Origin: Beijerinckiaceae bacterium
Lineage (GTDB): Bacteria > Pseudomonadota > Alphaproteobacteria > Rhizobiales > Beijerinckiaceae
DNA length: 10,535 bases
Direction: 5' to 3'
Assembly: GCA_947455285.1 (NCBI GenBank)
Contig: CANGOK010000096.1
Coordinates: 1-10,535, forward strand
The notes under the pieces were generated by a model. The model ran no database searches, was not told the origin of the DNA, and saw only the letters and a list, made by a program, of their open reading frames with translations. Numbering within the stretch: position 1 is the first letter of the stretch; each line of letters opens with the position of its first letter. A program made the translations under genes and the position numbers. Shown in pieces: positions 7,755-10,535 of the stretch.

Positions 7755-8447
7755 ATGAACTGGCGAGATTTCTGGAATCGCGAAAACCCGATCTATGTGA
7801 ACGAGCGCCATCGGGTCTTGCACTATGACCGGATCGCGCGCGGGATCGCGGAGCTCATCGACAAGCCCGACTGGAGCGTGCTCGACCATGGTTCGGGTGA
7901 GGCTCTTTCATCCGATATCGTCGCGCGCCGCTGCGCCCTTCTCTATCTCTTCGACGCAGCGCCGAATGTGCAGGGCAAGCAGCGCATCAGGTTTGAAAAT
8001 AACGAACGCATCATCGTGCTGACGAACGAGTCGCTCGACGCCATTCCCGATGGCTCGCTCGACATGATCGTGGCGAACTCCCTGCTGCAGTATCTCTCGC
8101 ATGCGGAATTCGAAACGCTGCTCGATTTCTGGCGCAGCAAGTTGAAGCCCGAAGGCAAGCTGGTTCTGGCCGACATACTCCCCCCGGGAGCAAACCCCAT
8201 GCGCGACGTGCAGGCGCTGCTTCACTTCGCATGGCAGGGAGGCTTCTTCTTCGCCGCCTGCGCGGGTCTCGTGGCGACCTATTTCTCGGACTATCGCCAG
8301 CTGCGCAGCAATCTCGGCCTCACGTCCTACGCGGAATCGGACCTGCGCGTGCTGCTAGCCGCCCATGGCTTCGAAGCGACCAGAGCCACCCAAAACCTCG
8401 GCCACAACCAGAGCCGCATGATGATGATGGCGCGTGTGAAGGGGTGA
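7755..8447 (+). CDS. class I SAM-dependent methyltransferase, unknown substrate
   Basis: The 230-residue product carries a Rossmann-type methyltransferase core. Motif I is VLDHGSGEA (42-50), a variant of the LDxGxGxG SAM loop. An acidic residue at the end of the second strand (LYLFDAAP, D67) would contact the SAM ribose. SLDMIVANSLLQYL (101-114) and LKPEGKLVLADILPP (130-144) are the usual motif regions of the Methyltransf_11 type. An aromatic, hydrophobic stretch follows (LLHFAWQGGFFFAACAGLVATYF, about 155-177); it is probably a substrate pocket or membrane-contact helix, since no signal peptide is present. The C-terminus holds a run of four methionines from a tandem ATG repeat. The ATG at 7755 has GGAAG five bases upstream; the in-frame TTG at 7743 does not. 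It is downstream of carA on the same strand, with a gap of 87 bases. No substrate can be named. Confidence 0.85.
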   Translation: MNWRDFWNRENPIYVNERHRVLHYDRIARGIAELIDKPDWSVLDHGSGEALSSDIVARRCALLYLFDAAPNVQGKQRIRFENNERIIVLTNESLDAIPDGSLDMIVANSLLQYLSHAEFETLLDFWRSKLKPEGKLVLADILPPGANPMRDVQALLHFAWQGGFFFAACAGLVATYFSDYRQLRSNLGLTSYAESDLRVLLAAHGFEATRATQNLGHNQSRMMMMARVKG

Positions 8448-8460
8448 AGATCACCCCTTT
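8439..8460. terminator. convergent (bidirectional) terminator hairpin
   Basis: AAGGGGTGA (8439-8447), loop AGA, TCACCCCTT (8451-8459) is a perfect 9-bp inverted repeat, followed by one more T on the plus strand. The stop codon of the methyltransferase gene (TGA, 8445-8447) is inside the left arm. The stop of the opposing ThDP-enzyme gene lies 4 bases beyond the right arm. The A/T ends of the stem give short U-runs in both directions, which fits a shared terminator for the two converging genes. Confidence 0.62.
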
Positions 8461-8462
8461 CG

Positions 8463-10091
8463 TCAATGACGCGACTGGGCCTTTTCCAGCCCAGTGATGA
8501 ATTCCAGCAGCACCGGCACGCCTTCCTTGGTCTTCTCGACGCCGCGCTTGATCGCGGGAATGATCTCGTCGGGTGACGCCACGCGTTCGCCATGGCCACC
8601 GAGCGCACGGGCGAATGCGGCGTAGTCGCCTGAAATATCCGTAGCGCGATAGGCTGAAGTCGACACAGGCATGATGTCGAGTTCGCAGGCCATGGAGAAA
8701 TTGTTGAAGAGGATGGAAAGGATCGGGATGCGGTAGCGCGCAGCCGTTTCGAAATCCATGCCGGTGAAGCCGATGGCTGCGTCGCCCCAGACATTGATGC
8801 AGAGCTTGTCGGGCGCGGCGAGCTTGGCGCCCATGGCGAGGCCAAGCCCATAGCCAAGTTGGGTCGTCTTGCCCCAACCGAGATAGGAAAGCGGCGCGGT
8901 CGAGACCCAGAAGGGCGAAAGCTGATCGCGCGGGCTGCCGGCGTCATGGGTGATGATGGTGTTGGCGACATCAACTGTCGCCAGCAGGTCTGCGATGACG
9001 CGATAGGGCGTCAGCGGCGTCTCGTTCGAGGTGAGCTTGCCCTGCCACTGCGCCATCCAGGGGTCGCGCACGGCGGCGATGCGCTCGGCTGTTTCGCGCG
9101 CGTCACGAGGCTTGGGAATGAGCCGCGCCAGCTCCAGCAGCAGCGCATCAAGCATCAGGCCCGCATCGCCGATGAGGCCCACCGCCGCTTCCACATCCTT
9201 GTTGAGGTGTTTGGGATCAAGCGTGGCGTGAATGATCGTCTTGCCCTTGGGCATGGAGACGCCGAAAGCCGTCTCTCCGAAGGAGCAGCCAATGCCGAAG
9301 ATCACATCGGCGCCATCGAGAAACACGCGCACGGCCTTGGGCATGGCGGCGCCGCCCGAGCCCAGCGCCAACGGATGATTTTCAGGAAAGGCGCTCTTGC
9401 CCTCAAGCGAGGTGCAAACGGGCGCGGCGAGCATTTCGGCGAGCGCCCGCAATTGCGGCCATGCTTTTGCGTAATGCACGCCCTGCCCCGCATAGATCAC
9501 GGGATTCTTCGCCTTGGCGAGACGCTCGGCGGCTTCGCGGATGGCTGCGGGGTCGGGCATGTAACGAGTCGCGATGACCGGGCGATAATCGAAATTCTCC
9601 GGCACGTCCTCGTTCCAGAGGTCCTTCGGAATCTCGACGACGCAAGGCCCACCGCGACCATTGCGCAACTGGGTGAAGGCGCGGCGAAAGACGTTCGAAA
9701 GCTCCGCGCCGCTGGTCAATTGCTCGACTGACTTAGTGTAATGCGCCATGTTTTTCGGCGCGCTGAAATTGGGGTCGACGTGAGCGAGGCGACGCTCATA
9801 ACCGCCGGGGATCACCAATAGGGGCACGGACTCGCTATAGGCCTGCGCCACCGCGCCCAAGGCGTTCTCGACACCCGGCCCATGCTGCATGGCGAAGACG
9901 CCGATCTTCTTGCCGGAGGTGACGCGGGACATGGCGTCAGCCATATGCAGGCCCGTGCGTTCCTGACGAACTGTGATCGGCTTGATGCCTGCGGCGGCCG
10001 CGCCTTCAAAAAGATGATTGACCGGATAGCCGAACATGACCTCCACGCCTTCGCGCTTGAGGACTTCGGCGATGGCGTCACGGACTTTCAT
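8463..10091 (-). CDS. thiamine-diphosphate-dependent enzyme, acetolactate synthase-like, substrate unknown
   Basis: The 542-residue protein has the three-domain layout of the acetolactate synthase / benzoylformate decarboxylase superfamily. The N-terminal pyrimidine-binding domain (1-165) has the cofactor-activating glutamate E44 in ITVRQERTGLHMADA and the family block MQHGPGVENAL (68-78). The central domain spans about 180-330 (NPVIYAGQGV, DVIFGIGCSFGET). The C-terminal diphosphate-binding domain has the metal motif GDA (436-438) with NN at 463-464, D437 and N464 being the expected Mg ligands; GDA replaces the commoner GDG or GDS. Candidate activities include a 2-oxoacid decarboxylase, synthase or acyl-CoA lyase; I cannot choose among them. 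True biosynthetic acetolactate synthase is unlikely, because no regulatory subunit gene is adjacent. An AAGGGA ribosome binding site lies 7 bases before the ATG. It starts 14 bases after the pgeF stop, so the two are probably co-transcribed. Confidence 0.87.
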   Translation of the reverse strand: MKVRDAIAEVLKREGVEVMFGYPVNHLFEGAAAAGIKPITVRQERTGLHMADAMSRVTSGKKIGVFAMQHGPGVENALGAVAQAYSESVPLLVIPGGYERRLAHVDPNFSAPKNMAHYTKSVEQLTSGAELSNVFRRAFTQLRNGRGGPCVVEIPKDLWNEDVPENFDYRPVIATRYMPDPAAIREAAERLAKAKNPVIYAGQGVHYAKAWPQLRALAEMLAAPVCTSLEGKSAFPENHPLALGSGGAAMPKAVRVFLDGADVIFGIGCSFGETAFGVSMPKGKTIIHATLDPKHLNKDVEAAVGLIGDAGLMLDALLLELARLIPKPRDARETAERIAAVRDPWMAQWQGKLTSNETPLTPYRVIADLLATVDVANTIITHDAGSPRDQLSPFWVSTAPLSYLGWGKTTQLGYGLGLAMGAKLAAPDKLCINVWGDAAIGFTGMDFETAARYRIPILSILFNNFSMACELDIMPVSTSAYRATDISGDYAAFARALGGHGERVASPDEIIPAIKRGVEKTKEGVPVLLEFITGLEKAQSRH

Positions 10092-10105
10092 GAGCGTTTC
10101 CCTTT

Positions 10106-10535
10106 TTATTTTGACAGGGCGATGGCCGACACAAGACGCCCGTAGTCAGGCTCCTTGCGATGGGTCGTGCGACGATAACTGAAAAAGCGCTCGGGGTCTG
10201 CGTAGGTGTCGAGACGCATATCCTCGAAACGCCCCACGCCCGCACTTTCCAGGCGCATGGCGATGAAGGCAGGCAGATTGAACATGGCGTGGCCCGCTTG
10301 CGCCGATGGGGCGAAGAAACGCTTGTAGGCGGCGTCCGCCTCAACAAAGCGCGCAACGAATTCAGGCCCCACTTCATAACTCGCTGCGCCAATGGTCGGC
10401 CCCAGCACGGCCGTGATCCTAGCGCGCCGCGCGCCAATCCGCTCCATGGCGTCGAGGGTTGATTCAAGCACGCCGGTGAAGGCGCCTTTCCAACCGGAGT
10501 GACAGGCGCCGACCACACGCGCCTCAGCATCTGCG
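10106..10535 (-). CDS. pgeF: peptidoglycan editing factor PgeF (laccase-domain), 3' part only
   Basis: The 5' part lies beyond the right edge; 142 codons and the stop are visible, read in frame to the window end. Visible family marks are ARVVGACHSGWKGAFTGVL, with the conserved His of the AVHAGWRG-type metal site, then TAVLGPTIGAASYEVGPEF and the C-terminal TYADPERFFSYRRTTHRKEPDYGRLVSAI. The family (YfiH, formerly polyphenol oxidase) removes wrongly incorporated L-Ser from peptidoglycan precursors in E. coli; some members have purine-nucleoside or phenol activity. The Cys often found in the ...CCYEV motif is Ala-Ser here. The metal-site residues in the N-terminal half cannot be checked. It precedes the ThDP-enzyme gene by 14 bases on the same strand, suggesting an operon. 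Confidence 0.9.
   Translation of the reverse strand, partial: ADAEARVVGACHSGWKGAFTGVLESTLDAMERIGARRARITAVLGPTIGAASYEVGPEFVARFVEADAAYKRFFAPSAQAGHAMFNLPAFIAMRLESAGVGRFEDMRLDTYADPERFFSYRRTTHRKEPDYGRLVSAIALSK

Overview
The window reads as chromosomal DNA of an alphaproteobacterium, most likely of the Hyphomicrobiales (Rhizobiales). The reasons are the high GC content, the housekeeping order carA / yqeY / dnaG / rpoD, and the alphaproteobacterial character of the DnaG N-terminus and of RpoD. Genus cannot be told from the sequence alone. No mobile element, CRISPR array, tRNA or rRNA gene is visible, and no stretch over 300 bases lacks a gene.

Left part (1-4236), all on the minus strand, is a version of the macromolecular-synthesis cluster. 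DNA primase (dnaG, 4236-2275) is followed by the primary sigma factor (rpoD, 2146-143). A small HlyU-family gene follows only 6 bases after rpoD and runs off the window edge. The 128-base dnaG-rpoD gap holds a consensus CtrA-type site and a terminator-like hairpin. The 144-base gap upstream of dnaG holds a perfect DnaA box. This suggests, but does not prove, cell-cycle wiring of the primase and housekeeping sigma genes.

Middle part (4381-7667): a divergent SelO-family protein adenylyltransferase gene on the plus strand is transcribed away from dnaG and meets yqeY (minus strand) tail to tail with 3 bases between them. Beyond a 227-base divergent intergenic region lies carA (plus strand), the small subunit of carbamoyl-phosphate synthetase. 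In the arrangement I recall from related bacteria yqeY lies next to dnaG, so selO looks like an insertion into that cluster.

Right part (7755-10535): a SAM-dependent methyltransferase gene (plus) converges on a thiamine-diphosphate enzyme gene (minus). A perfect 9-bp hairpin that contains the methyltransferase stop codon separates them. Upstream of the ThDP enzyme, and probably co-transcribed with it, is the 3' part of pgeF (peptidoglycan editing factor), cut by the window edge.

Most genes are ordinary housekeeping genes. The points worth a second look are the regulatory sites around dnaG and rpoD, the replacement of all four zinc ligands in DnaG, the atypical SelO C-terminus, and the ThDP enzyme of unknown substrate paired with pgeF. 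No clearly new multi-gene system was found.
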